Source: Alistipes sp. (lineage in GTDB: Bacteria > Bacteroidota > Bacteroidia > Bacteroidales > Rikenellaceae). Taken from it: a DNA stretch of 64,000 nt. The translations under genes and the position numbers were made by a program. The notes beneath the pieces were generated by a model, which worked only from the letters and a program-made list of their open reading frames with translations, did no database searches and had not been told where the DNA came from. Where the stretch lies: positions 81,576 to 145,575 of the forward strand of contig JAGATC010000019.1 of NCBI GenBank assembly GCA_017621455.1, given 5' to 3'. Below, piece after piece: positions 17,527-26,466 of the stretch (the first letter of the stretch is position 1; each line of letters begins with the position of its first letter).

Positions 17527-18879
17527 TTACTCGATGCTATCCTTACCCAACGCCTTCTCGTACTCGGCATGTGCGGCAAGATAGTCGTAGATAGACTGCG
17601 AATAGCTCAACTGTGCCTGTGTCATAGAGAGCTGCGCGCTGTTAAGCTCGAGGATGGTACCAGCACCCGCCTCGTAGCGTGTAAGCGAGATGGCATAGGC
17701 CTTCTCAGCCTGGAGCACGGTCTCGGCATTTGCCAACATCGACGAACGAGCCGTGAGTAGGTTGTTCACAGCCTGCTGAACCTGCAAACGTACACCCTGC
17801 TCAGCATAGCTGCGCTGAAGCTCAAGCTGTGCACGCTGATTACGCACCTCGCGAAGCTGATTTGTCTTCTTCAGACCTGCGAAGATGGGGATGTTAATCT
17901 GCGCACCAACATTGATAGGATACTGCCACCAGAACTTCGACTGCTCGGTAGTGGTTGTTGCGCCGGCGCCACCGCCCATACCGCCACCCATGAGCTTGCT
18001 AAGGTCGCTATGCTCCTGGCCGATATACGAGATCTGACCAAAGGCAGCGATTGTCGGCATACGTGTAGTCTGTATAAGCTTCTCCTGGTGCTCCAATAGG
18101 TCGAGCTGAAGGTCGAGGGTGCGGAGTGTAGAGTTGTTTGCAAGGTCTACATCATAATCCGAGCCCAACAGTGCCATATCCTTAAAGTCATCGAGCGTGC
18201 CTACAACCTCGATGTCTACATCCTCAGGTATCGACAGATACATCTTAAGCTGGAGCTTGGTGATGTCGATGCCGTTCTTAATCTGGATAATCTGGGGATC
18301 GAGGTTTGCGCGCTGCACCTTAGCTGTGATGTAGTCATACTCAGCAGCAAGACCATTATTGTAGAGGTCCTCAGTGTTCTTAACTACGCGATCGGTGGTT
18401 GTAGCGGCCTCCTCCAATACGGTGAGAGACTGCTCGGCAAGCAACACGTTGTAATATGCTGCGCGTACCGCTGCGATAAGGTCGATACGATTAGCGCGTG
18501 CGCTCTCTACGGCCATCTCCATCTGTGTGCGGTTCATCTTCGCCTGGCGATAAACCGAGGGCACAAACAGTGGCAACGATACGGTACCCGCCACGTTGAA
18601 GGTGTTCTTACCGCCGAACGAAAGGTTCTCGGCCATCTCCTGGCGGCGAATAGCCAAGGAGTACTGTGCCGAAGCATCAATCTGAGGATAGAGCGACGAT
18701 AGAGTCTGCTTACGAACATAGTCGTATCTCTCTATCTCCAAGTTAGCCACCTGAACGGTGGGGTTCTCGCTGAGCGCCATCTCAATCGCCTCATCCAACG
18801 TTAGCGTCAGCGTCTGCTGTGCCTCGGCAACCGAAAGTATGCCAAAGCATAAGCAAAGTGTCATTAATAACTTTTTCAT
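17527..18879 (-). CDS. TolC-like outer membrane efflux protein
   Basis: 450 residues with signal peptide (cleavage near VAEAQQ). Two repeats of the OEP domain: long amphipathic helices (LTLDEAIEMALSENPTVQVA; ELQRSYAEQGVRLQVQQAVN) and short barrel strands. There is a glycine-rich loop, LMGGGMGGGAGATTTTEQ, about residue 295, which is an unusual low-complexity insert in the second repeat. It forms the exit duct of the RND pump whose adaptor gene begins 51 bases downstream. Confidence 0.94.
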   Translation of the reverse strand: MKKLLMTLCLCFGILSVAEAQQTLTLTLDEAIEMALSENPTVQVANLEIERYDYVRKQTLSSLYPQIDASAQYSLAIRRQEMAENLSFGGKNTFNVAGTVSLPLFVPSVYRQAKMNRTQMEMAVESARANRIDLIAAVRAAYYNVLLAEQSLTVLEEAATTTDRVVKNTEDLYNNGLAAEYDYITAKVQRANLDPQIIQIKNGIDITKLQLKMYLSIPEDVDIEVVGTLDDFKDMALLGSDYDVDLANNSTLRTLDLQLDLLEHQEKLIQTTRMPTIAAFGQISYIGQEHSDLSKLMGGGMGGGAGATTTTEQSKFWWQYPINVGAQINIPIFAGLKKTNQLREVRNQRAQLELQRSYAEQGVRLQVQQAVNNLLTARSSMLANAETVLQAEKAYAISLTRYEAGAGTILELNSAQLSMTQAQLSYSQSIYDYLAAHAEYEKALGKDSIE

Positions 18880-18911
18880 TTTTGTATAATTTTGTTGTTT
18901 ATTTCATTAAC

Positions 18912-19529
18912 CTAAATGTTGTTAAAGTACTTCTTGGTGCAGCCATCTATCACGCGCTGACCCTCCACGGTGCAGAGACCTCGGATGAAGACCAGCAATG
19001 AGTAGGACATCATCGCCACAAGCTCGTTAGATGGGCGCTCCTCGTCAAGCGTATTGACAAGCACGCCATGTACAGAGTGGTGCAATACCTCCGCTGCGAA
19101 CTTAATATTCACACTCTGCTCGAAGTAACCACACTCTATGCAATTTGCAATCCAGCGTGTTAGGTCATCCATCGACTTTGCCTGTGCTCCTTGCTCCAAA
19201 CGCTTGTATACCGAGGGGTAGAAACGACGAATGTTGCGTCGTATGCGTCCCGCAACCGATGCACCATCAATCATATCACGCAAGCATATCACCATAATCT
19301 CTAAGGGGTTATCGACATCGGAAATCTGCTTCATACGACGTAGACGAGCCTCCTCTGAGTGGTGGTAGATACTCTGATAGATAAGCTCCTCCTTATCTTC
19401 AAACAACTCGTAGAGGGTTCGTTTGGATATGCTTAGCTCCTGCGCAATGTCATCCATGCGTACAGCCTTGATACCCTGCTCAACGAACATCTTCGATGCA
19501 TGGTGGATAATAATCTCTCGCTGTGTCAT
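18912..19529 (-). CDS. TetR/AcrR family transcriptional regulator
   Basis: 205 residues. N-terminal helix-turn-helix typical of TetR (about residues 24-48, LSISKRTLYELFEDKEELIY); the C-terminal ligand domain is all helical and has no closer assignment. It is the first gene of the efflux unit, 32 bases before the TolC gene, so it probably controls its own operon. A perfect 12-bp inverted repeat lies just upstream of its promoter box. Confidence 0.92.
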   Translation of the reverse strand: MTQREIIIHHASKMFVEQGIKAVRMDDIAQELSISKRTLYELFEDKEELIYQSIYHHSEEARLRRMKQISDVDNPLEIMVICLRDMIDGASVAGRIRRNIRRFYPSVYKRLEQGAQAKSMDDLTRWIANCIECGYFEQSVNIKFAAEVLHHSVHGVLVNTLDEERPSNELVAMMSYSLLVFIRGLCTVEGQRVIDGCTKKYFNNI

Positions 19530-19553
19530 CTTGTTTTACACTTTTTCAGTGCG

Positions 19554-19600
19554 CAAATATACACAGAAAACCCGAAAAACAAAAAAAGTTTTCGGGTTTT
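19554..19600 (-). promoter_or_regulatory. Efflux operon promoter with adjacent palindrome
   Basis: On the minus strand TATATTTG (19561-19554) gives a start near 19548 and a leader of about 18 bases. Immediately upstream is a perfect inverted repeat AAAACCCGAAAA (19567-19578) / TTTTCGGGTTTT (19589-19600), centred near -36. It could be a TetR-type operator covering the -33 region, or the terminator of the preceding minus-strand gene that ends at 19650, or both. Confidence 0.6.
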
Positions 19601-19649
19601 ATACCTATTTTATTTAATTAGGCTCTATATAGACTAATTTCGGGCGACC

Positions 19650-20579
19650 TTAATCATCGCCACGAGTAGTGTAGCGCACATCGTAGTCGCCAGTACTACG
19701 GAACGAGACGCTCTCGACCCTCTCGCCAGGGATTATAGCCAAGATACGATACTCGTTGTCGGCAGCAAAGAACTCCACAACAGCCAGCAGCTTAATGGGG
19801 TTATCATCGCGCGTGATGCCAAATACAACAACGCTCTCCTTATCCTTATCCTTATCGAAGTTAGTAACGCTCTCAACCTCAACACATACTCGCGGGCCAT
19901 CCACCTCAGCACCAACAACATAGGCGATATTTGCCGCAGCTATGCGCCACTTACTTTTTGAGTACTGTTTCTTAGCCTCCTCCGTAGGTAGTATATGCTG
20001 ATTCATGATGTCGTACATCTGCTTCGATGCCACAAAATCCATGCTCACATAGCCCATATATTCGCCCTCGACAGGCTTACTCAAACCACCACCGAGATAC
20101 TGCACCTTTGCCCAGTTATCCTCAAGCGGCTCAAGCACCAATAGCTCCACGCCATAGTCCATATTATTCTTGACGTAGGAGTCTTTCTGGTAGCGCGGAA
20201 GATTACAGATGCCGAGATGCGGTGTAGCGACAACATAGACATGCTCACCCACCTCATAGGATTGACGATACCAATCGTGACGATTCACGCACAGCTCAGT
20301 GGTGCGGAACTTATAGCGGTCAATGCCGAGCATGCCGACGCTATCCGCCGCAAAGTAGTCGTTGAAGTCGGGCCATGCACCATAGTCGAACTTCAGGCGA
20401 TTGTCCTCTTCTCCGAGTGGATTTTTAGGCACCAACTGCTGTACAACATCCTCATTATAGGTGTTTTCAGCATCTGGCACGCACATAATTCCGATGCCCA
20501 CACCAGCAGCTACGAGGAGCGCCACAATCGCCACAGCGATGATTGTCGTTTTACGACTATTATTTGTCTCTTTCTGCAT
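19650..20579 (-). CDS. Membrane-anchored protein of unknown function
   Basis: 309 residues. One N-terminal transmembrane anchor (TTIIAVAIVALLVAAGVGIG) after a short polar stretch, with the remainder predicted outside the cytoplasm. The body is strand-rich (YEVGEHVYVVATPHL, ELLVLEPLEDNWAKVQYLG), which suggests an SH3-like segment around residues 125-185, followed by a second small beta domain (about 220-305, VCVEVESVTNFDKDKDKE). No family name is supported. It begins 8 bases after the branching enzyme gene and is surely co-transcribed with it, but a functional link is not evident. Confidence 0.8.
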   Translation of the reverse strand: MQKETNNSRKTTIIAVAIVALLVAAGVGIGIMCVPDAENTYNEDVVQQLVPKNPLGEEDNRLKFDYGAWPDFNDYFAADSVGMLGIDRYKFRTTELCVNRHDWYRQSYEVGEHVYVVATPHLGICNLPRYQKDSYVKNNMDYGVELLVLEPLEDNWAKVQYLGGGLSKPVEGEYMGYVSMDFVASKQMYDIMNQHILPTEEAKKQYSKSKWRIAAANIAYVVGAEVDGPRVCVEVESVTNFDKDKDKESVVVFGITRDDNPIKLLAVVEFFAADNEYRILAIIPGERVESVSFRSTGDYDVRYTTRGDD

Positions 20580-20587
20580 AGGTTAGT

Positions 20588-22642
20588 TTACTCTTCCCAC
20601 TTCAAAACCACACCCGTACGTGAGGTGTTATACATATTTATCGTATAGTACTCCGAGCCATCCTCGGCCTTGTGCGTCGTAGTGAAGTGCTCACTCTTGA
20701 CATCGGCGCGGTCGTGACCACCAAAGCGCTTCTCATCCGACGAGAAGAGAACGGTGTACTTTCCAGGCCATGGCACGTTTAGCCTATAGTCGGGGATAGA
20801 TGCCGTGGGGTGCCAGTTGATGACAAAGAGTAGCCCCTTATGCGAGTAGACCATAGTCTTATTCGCCTCGTCCATCATGTGGTTGTAGGGGTAGCCGTCA
20901 CCCAAGACACCATACTCCTTAACTGCAGCAATCATAGCCTTGTCGAACTCGGCGAGGTAGGAGTAGCGTAGGAAGCCATTCTCCGAGAGTGACCACTGAC
21001 GACGTGCATGCTTATACGACCAGCCATTGCCCTCGCGTGGGAAGTCTATCCACTCGGGGTGACCAAACTCGTTACCCATAAAGTTGAGGTATGCCTCGCC
21101 ACCTGTTGTGATGGTGAAAAGTCGTATGAGCTTATGTAGCGCCATACCGCGGTCGATGATAAGGTTTTCAGAGGCGCGATCCATCGAGAAATACATCTCC
21201 TTATCCATCAGGCGGAAAGCGAGGGTCTTATCGCCTACCAACGCCTGGTCGTGCGACTCGGCATAGGCCACGGTCTTAACCGAGGGCAGACGGTTGGTCA
21301 TCACAGACCACATCTCCCATATATTCCACTCATCGTCGCTCTTCTCCTTGAGTATCTTAATCCAGTAGTCGGGTATAGCCATACCCAAGCGGTAGTCGAA
21401 GCCCATACCTCCATCCTCGGGTTTCACGCACGAGCCTGGCATACCGCTCACATCCTCAGCGATGGTGATGGCATCGGGGCGCAGGTCGTGGATAAGCTTG
21501 TTGGCGAGCGTTAGATATACAATAGCATCGCGATTTACGCCCTCATCGAAGAAGCGCTCGCGGCAGTCGAACTCGACATACCCGTGGTGGTGATATAGCA
21601 TAGATGTTACACCATCGAAGCGGTAGCCGTCGAAGTGGAACTCCTCCAACCAATATTTCACGTTAGAGAGCAGGAAGTGCTCAACCTCGTGCTTGCCGTA
21701 GTCGAAAATCATAGAGTCCCAATACTGCTGATAGCCAGCGTCGCCCTCCTTAGAATAGTGGTGCTTCGAGCCATCGAGCTCGTTGATGCCCTCGTCGAAG
21801 TTTTTAACGTAGTGGGCGTGTACCAAGTCCATAATCACCGCTATGCCGAGCTCGTGAGCACGGTCAATCATCGAGCGCAGCTCCTCGGCAGTGCCAAAGC
21901 GTGACGATGGGGCAAAGAAACTCGAGACGTGGTAGCCAAACGAGCCGTAGTAGGGGTGCTCGGCGATGGCCATAAGCTGCACAGCGTTGTAGCCCGCCTC
22001 CTTAATGCGTGGCAGGATGTTATCGCGGAACTCGGTGTAGGTGCCTACACCCTCGCGCTCCTCAGCCATACCAACATGCGCCTCGTAGATAAGCAACTCA
22101 CCCACCTTAGGTGCGCGGAAGTCGTCATTCTTCCAGTCGTAGGGCTTATCAACGACGAACTGTGCGGTATAGTTCTTGGTCTCTTCGTCCTGCACCACGC
22201 GCTTGGCATAGGCGGGGATGCGGTCGCGCCAGCCGTTGTGGCCGTGAACGTGTATCTTGTAGAGCGAGCCATCTACGAGCCTTGCCCCATACATCGCATC
22301 GGGGAGGAAGATGCTCCACACACCGTCGCGATTACGGTCGAGGCGCAGCTCGGTGCGCTGCCATGAGTTGAAGTCGCCGAAGATGTAGACATCCTTGGCC
22401 TCGGGTAACCACTCTCTAAACCACCAACCCTTCATCGCCTCGTCGCGCTGCCAGCCGTAGTAGCGGTGACCGTTGGCATAGTCTACAATCGATCCTGCGG
22501 CACGCTCTATGTCGGCTAAACGGCTTAAATACATATCATGACGACGCTGAATCTCACCCTCTACGGGCTGCAACCACTCATCCACTGCAACGATTGGTAG
22601 TTGAGTTTTTTGCTCATTCAACAAAGATTCTTGCTCTTTCAT
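20588..22642 (-). CDS. glgB: 1,4-alpha-glucan branching enzyme (GH13)
   Basis: 684 residues. A CBM48-type N domain (DVYIFGDFNSWQRTELRL, about 85-165) precedes a GH13 barrel. Catalytic motifs are visible: nucleophile Asp in FDGYRFDGVTSMLY, acid Glu in ITIAEDVSG, and the transition-state Asp in AYAESHDQALVGDKT. An alpha-amylase C-terminal beta domain ends the chain. It creates alpha-1,6 branches in glycogen made by the fusion enzyme at 6328-10572. The lack of a long N1 domain and the motif style resemble the eukaryote-like branching enzymes seen in Bacteroidetes. Transcribed divergently from the peptide transporter. Confidence 0.93.
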   Translation of the reverse strand: MKEQESLLNEQKTQLPIVAVDEWLQPVEGEIQRRHDMYLSRLADIERAAGSIVDYANGHRYYGWQRDEAMKGWWFREWLPEAKDVYIFGDFNSWQRTELRLDRNRDGVWSIFLPDAMYGARLVDGSLYKIHVHGHNGWRDRIPAYAKRVVQDEETKNYTAQFVVDKPYDWKNDDFRAPKVGELLIYEAHVGMAEEREGVGTYTEFRDNILPRIKEAGYNAVQLMAIAEHPYYGSFGYHVSSFFAPSSRFGTAEELRSMIDRAHELGIAVIMDLVHAHYVKNFDEGINELDGSKHHYSKEGDAGYQQYWDSMIFDYGKHEVEHFLLSNVKYWLEEFHFDGYRFDGVTSMLYHHHGYVEFDCRERFFDEGVNRDAIVYLTLANKLIHDLRPDAITIAEDVSGMPGSCVKPEDGGMGFDYRLGMAIPDYWIKILKEKSDDEWNIWEMWSVMTNRLPSVKTVAYAESHDQALVGDKTLAFRLMDKEMYFSMDRASENLIIDRGMALHKLIRLFTITTGGEAYLNFMGNEFGHPEWIDFPREGNGWSYKHARRQWSLSENGFLRYSYLAEFDKAMIAAVKEYGVLGDGYPYNHMMDEANKTMVYSHKGLLFVINWHPTASIPDYRLNVPWPGKYTVLFSSDEKRFGGHDRADVKSEHFTTTHKAEDGSEYYTINMYNTSRTGVVLKWEE

Positions 22643-22664
22643 AGAATTTTTGGTTTATTTTTAG

Positions 22665-22693
22665 CAAAGATATAAAAAATCTTCGTATCTTTG
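22665..22693. promoter_or_regulatory. Divergent -7 boxes for glgB and the POT transporter
   Basis: Minus strand TATCTTTG at 22672-22665 lies 22 bases before the glgB start; plus strand TATCTTTG at 22686-22693 lies 63 bases before the transporter ATG. The two boxes are only 13 bases apart, so each polymerase footprint would cover the other, and mutual exclusion is possible. Confidence 0.6.
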
Positions 22694-22756
22694 CCCAATG
22701 TGAGTTGTTAATTAAATAACAAAACAAATTTATATATTAACTAAAATTTTTCATTT

Positions 22757-24739
22757 ATGTTCAAAGGACATCCTAAAGGTCTTTATGCTTTAGCACTTGC
22801 CAACACTGGTGAGCGCTTCGGCTACTACACGATGTTGGCGGTTTTCGCGCTCTTCCTTCGCGAGAACTTCGGTCTTGACAGCGGTACTGCGGGTGCCATC
22901 TACTCTACATTCCTCGGCTTGGTTTACTTCATGCCGTTGATTGGTGGTATGATGGCTGATAAGTTCGGTTTCGGCCGAATGGTTACCACTGGTATCTTGG
23001 TTATGTTTGGCGGTTATCTGCTACTCTCTGCACCTCTTGGTGGCGACACCATAGCAATGGTTGCTATGATGGCAGCGTTGTTGCTTGTATCGGTAGGTAC
23101 TGGTCTCTTCAAGGGTAACTTGCAGGTTATGGTTGGTAACCTCTACGACGATCCTAAGTATGCCGACAAGCGTGACTCAGGTTTCTCGCTCTTCTACATG
23201 GCTATCAACGTAGGTTCGTTGTTTGCACCTACAACTGCTGTAGGTATCAAGAACTGGGCTGAGACATCGCTTGGCTATAGCTCTAACGATGCTTACCACT
23301 TCTCATTCATGGTAGCTTGCGCAGCGTTGGTTATCTCAATCCTTATCTACTACATCTTCCGTCCTACATTCCGTCATGTCGAGGGTGGTAAGAAGAAGGG
23401 TGAGACAGCAGCTCAGGTTGAGGATAACCTCACTCCTGCAGAGACTAAGCAGCGTATCGTAGCTCTTTGCCTTGTATTTGCCGTTGTTATCTTCTTCTGG
23501 ATGGCATTCCACCAGAACGGTTTGACCCTCACATACTTCGCTGATGAGTTCACCGCAACTAACGCATTTGGTTTCGACACCATGTTGTTCGACGTATGGA
23601 ACCTTGCACTTATCATCGTTGCTGTTTACGCTACATTCTCTATCTTCCAGTCAGATAGCGCTAAGGGTAAGCTCTTCTCGGGTGTTTTGGCATCGGGTGT
23701 TTTGGCATTCCTTGTTTACCGCGCTATGGGCATCGAGCCTAACGCTGAGATCGCAGTTGCAGCACCTATCTTCCAGCAGTTTAACCCCTTCTATGTTGTA
23801 GCATTGACTCCCGTTTCGATGGCTATCTTTGGTTCGTTGGCTAAGAAGGGCAAGGAGCCTTCAGCACCCCGTAAGATTGCCTTCGGTATGTTGGTTGCCG
23901 CTATCGGCTTCGCAATCATGGCATTCGGCTCACAGGGCTTGAATACTCCTAACGAGCAGCAGCGTGCTATTGCTTTCAACAAGGCTGAGGATTTCGCAGC
24001 AAAGTGCTACACTATTGCTCCTAATGTTGACGCTTTGAAGGAGGCTGACGGCAAGGCTAATGCTGACATCAAGGCTGCTCAGGACTTCATGGGCAAGCTC
24101 AACGATAAGACTCGTCCCGTATTTACTGATGTTTACAACGCTGCATGCGTAATCGCTGCTGCAGAGGCTCCCGCCGTTGAGGAGGTTGCAGTAGTTGAGG
24201 AGAACACTGAGGTTGTTGAGGCTCCCGTTGTTAAGGAGAACACAGAGGCTACTGAGACTGCAGTTGCAACTCCCGAGCAGAGCGCTGAGCAGACTGCTGT
24301 AGCTGAGGAGACCGTGGTTGAGGAGACTGCAGAGGTTGTTGAGGCTCCCGAGGTGGTTGAGGTAGTCGAGACATCTTCTGCAGCGGTTGCTGAGGCTCAG
24401 GCTACATTGGATGCAATCAAGGCTGACACTAAGGAGGAGACTCGCACATCACCTTACTGGTTGATCTTCACCTACTTGATTCTTACATTTGCTGAGCTCT
24501 TGCTCTCGCCAATGGGTATCTCGTTCGTATCGAAGGTTGCACCTCCAAAGCTCAAGGGTCTTATGATGGGTGGTTGGTTCGTGGCTACCGCTATTGGTAA
24601 CTTGCTTGTTGCTGTTGGTGGTTTCCTCTGGGCAGGTCTTCCATTGTGGAGCGTATGGACAGTATTTATCGTACTCTGCTTGCTCTCAGCGTTGTTCATG
24701 TTCGTGATGATGAAGCGTTTGGAGAGCGTAACAAAGTAG
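22757..24739 (+). CDS. POT/PTR2 family proton-dependent peptide transporter with acidic insert
   Basis: 660 residues, longer than the usual 450-550. Family marks: the ExxER-type motif in helix 1 (ANTGERFGYYTMLAVF) and the PTR2 signature region (FSLFYMAINVGSLFAP). About 12 helices are present. Between the late helices (about residues 395-560) is an extra loop of about 165 residues, ending in a Val/Glu/Ala-rich low-complexity run (VEEVAVVEENTEVVEAPVV and similar, about 470-540) before TSPYWLIFTYLILTFAELLL resumes the membrane part. It imports di- and tripeptides with protons. Codon use is rich in GCT/GTT, as in strongly expressed genes here. Confidence 0.93.
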   Translation: MFKGHPKGLYALALANTGERFGYYTMLAVFALFLRENFGLDSGTAGAIYSTFLGLVYFMPLIGGMMADKFGFGRMVTTGILVMFGGYLLLSAPLGGDTIAMVAMMAALLLVSVGTGLFKGNLQVMVGNLYDDPKYADKRDSGFSLFYMAINVGSLFAPTTAVGIKNWAETSLGYSSNDAYHFSFMVACAALVISILIYYIFRPTFRHVEGGKKKGETAAQVEDNLTPAETKQRIVALCLVFAVVIFFWMAFHQNGLTLTYFADEFTATNAFGFDTMLFDVWNLALIIVAVYATFSIFQSDSAKGKLFSGVLASGVLAFLVYRAMGIEPNAEIAVAAPIFQQFNPFYVVALTPVSMAIFGSLAKKGKEPSAPRKIAFGMLVAAIGFAIMAFGSQGLNTPNEQQRAIAFNKAEDFAAKCYTIAPNVDALKEADGKANADIKAAQDFMGKLNDKTRPVFTDVYNAACVIAAAEAPAVEEVAVVEENTEVVEAPVVKENTEATETAVATPEQSAEQTAVAEETVVEETAEVVEAPEVVEVVETSSAAVAEAQATLDAIKADTKEETRTSPYWLIFTYLILTFAELLLSPMGISFVSKVAPPKLKGLMMGGWFVATAIGNLLVAVGGFLWAGLPLWSVWTVFIVLCLLSALFMFVMMKRLESVTK

Positions 24740-24762
24740 TATACGCTTAAACCATACTAACG

Positions 24763-24800
24763 AATATAGGCTGTTCCGTTTGGAGTAGCCTATATTTTTT
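24763..24800 (+). terminator. Terminator after the peptide transporter
   Basis: Perfect stem AATATAGGCT (24763-24772) / AGCCTATATT (24787-24796) followed by TTTT. Confidence 0.9.
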
Positions 24801-24912
24801 GTATAGAGGGGAAAGGGTAACCAACAAACTAATATAACATCAGTAAGAAAACCCTGCGAGGAACAGATAATCCTAACGGTCGCCGAGTGTACAACATCAT
24901 CTACTGGACACA

Positions 24913-25179
24913 AACACACACGGGTAGGTTTTTACCTACCCGCGCGTGTTTATCTTCTCTCTTCCTATGATTGAGAGGCCGAGCATGGCCCTTTATCATT
25001 TCTAATAATTTGAAGTCAGAAGGGCAACATGACATTGATTTACCCACGACCGAATTTGAAGTCAGAAGGGGTTAGGCTTGGTCTCGACATGAAATTAGCC
25101 CGGATGGGACATACTATGCGTATTTCCCATTCGGGCTAATGATTGAGAGGCCGAGAATAACCCCTTATCACTTCAAATT
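24913..25179. repeat. Nested-hairpin element overlapping the end of the ABC permease gene, with a partial neighbour
   Basis: Complete copy 25053-25179: outer arms AATTTGAAGTCAGAAGGGGTT and its near-complement (AACCCCTTATCACTTCAAATT as read on plus), then CTTGGTC paired with GGCCGAG, and an inner hairpin ATTAGCCCGGATGGGA / TCCCATTCGGGCTAAT capped by CATACTATGCGTAT. The right arm contains the TGA stop and last codons of the permease gene. To the left (24913-25025) is a partial copy with the right-end sequence GATTGAGAGGCCGAGCATGG and CCCTTTATCA, and its own inner hairpin GGGTAGG / CCTACCC. Confidence 0.85.
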
Positions 25180-26466
25180 TAGCCAGCGCCACAGCTCTCG
25201 CCACGACGGTCGCTTCCCGTGCATAAAGATACCCACACGGAAGATGCGTGCTGCAAACCATGTGACAAAGATAAACGAGATGTAGAGCAGAAGCAGTGAG
25301 ACGACAATCTCCCAGGTGGGGATACCAAAGGGCACACGCGCAATCATAACAATGGGCGCGGTGAATGGGATAATCGACGCCCAGAATGCTATGGGTGAGT
25401 TGGGATCGTTAAAGACGGTCATCATGATGATAATAGAGAGGATTATAGGCATCATGATGATGGTGTTATACTGCTGACCTTCCTGCACAGAGTCTACGGC
25501 AGAGCCCGCCGCAGCATAGAGTCCCGCATAGAGCAAGAAACCACCAACCACAAAGGCCAAGAGACAACCAAAGAGCATCGTTACGTAACCCGTATCACCT
25601 ATGGTACCCATAATTGACTGCATCATAACATCGTTGGTAGCCACAAGCTCCTCGCTAAATAGCATAGGCACAAGGTAGTTAGAGGCGGCAATCACCAAGA
25701 GTGCCCAGATGGCAATCTGCGTAACGGCAACAAGGGCGATACCGAGAATCTTACCCATCATAATCTGGAAGGGCGTGCAGCTGGTGACCATAACGTCGAT
25801 AACGCGACTCGCCTTCTCCTCAACAACCGACGTAAGCACCATCTGACCATAGATGATGATAATCATATAGAGCAACATACCCAGGACAATGCCGAGAATA
25901 TAGTTTATATCCGACGAGGTGCTCTCCATCGACGCCTCCTCGCCTGTGCCGTCGTTGGCAAACGTAGCAAGCCCCACGCGCGTACTTAACGAGTCGAGGA
26001 TACGATAGTCGATGCCATAGCTCTGGAGCTTCTGGCGGTTGACAATGTCGCTAAGCTGGTTTGTGATGGTCTCCTCGATCATTATCGACGACGACTCGTT
26101 TGTAATAAGCTGCACCGAGTCGGGGTGTTCAATCTCGCTACCTATATATAATATGCCGAACACTCCACTATCTTCGCCATAGGTGCTACACACCTCGCGC
26201 TTCGACATATCACTTCTCTCGAACATTACCTCGGGTGTAGAGACCAACTCATCCGCCACCCATCCCGAGCGGTCGACGACAACCACCCTCTTCTGCTCGC
26301 TTGTGCCATAGAGCATAACGAGTGAGGGGGCAATCATCAGTGCCACCATAAAGAGGGGCATGAGCAACGTCGTAACTATAAACGACTTCTTACGTGCGCG
26401 TTCTGAGAACTCGCGCATGATTATTAACCACATCTTTCTCATAGTCACTGCGTTATAATGTGCCAT
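25168..26466 (-). CDS. ABC-2 type exporter permease (NatB-like)
   Basis: 432 residues. One N-terminal helix (SFIVTTLLMPLFMVALMIAP), a long extracytoplasmic domain (about 60-190), then five to six helices (YILGIVLGMLLYMIIIIYGQ, LGIALVAVTQIAIWALLVIA, GTIGDTGYVTMLFGCLLAF and others), the layout of NatB-type permeases. The start overlaps the ATPase gene by 14 bases, so they are translationally coupled. NatAB-type pairs export sodium or other small substrates; the substrate here is unknown. Confidence 0.9.
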   Translation of the reverse strand: MAHYNAVTMRKMWLIIMREFSERARKKSFIVTTLLMPLFMVALMIAPSLVMLYGTSEQKRVVVVDRSGWVADELVSTPEVMFERSDMSKREVCSTYGEDSGVFGILYIGSEIEHPDSVQLITNESSSIMIEETITNQLSDIVNRQKLQSYGIDYRILDSLSTRVGLATFANDGTGEEASMESTSSDINYILGIVLGMLLYMIIIIYGQMVLTSVVEEKASRVIDVMVTSCTPFQIMMGKILGIALVAVTQIAIWALLVIAASNYLVPMLFSEELVATNDVMMQSIMGTIGDTGYVTMLFGCLLAFVVGGFLLYAGLYAAAGSAVDSVQEGQQYNTIIMMPIILSIIIMMTVFNDPNSPIAFWASIIPFTAPIVMIARVPFGIPTWEIVVSLLLLYISFIFVTWFAARIFRVGIFMHGKRPSWRELWRWLNLK

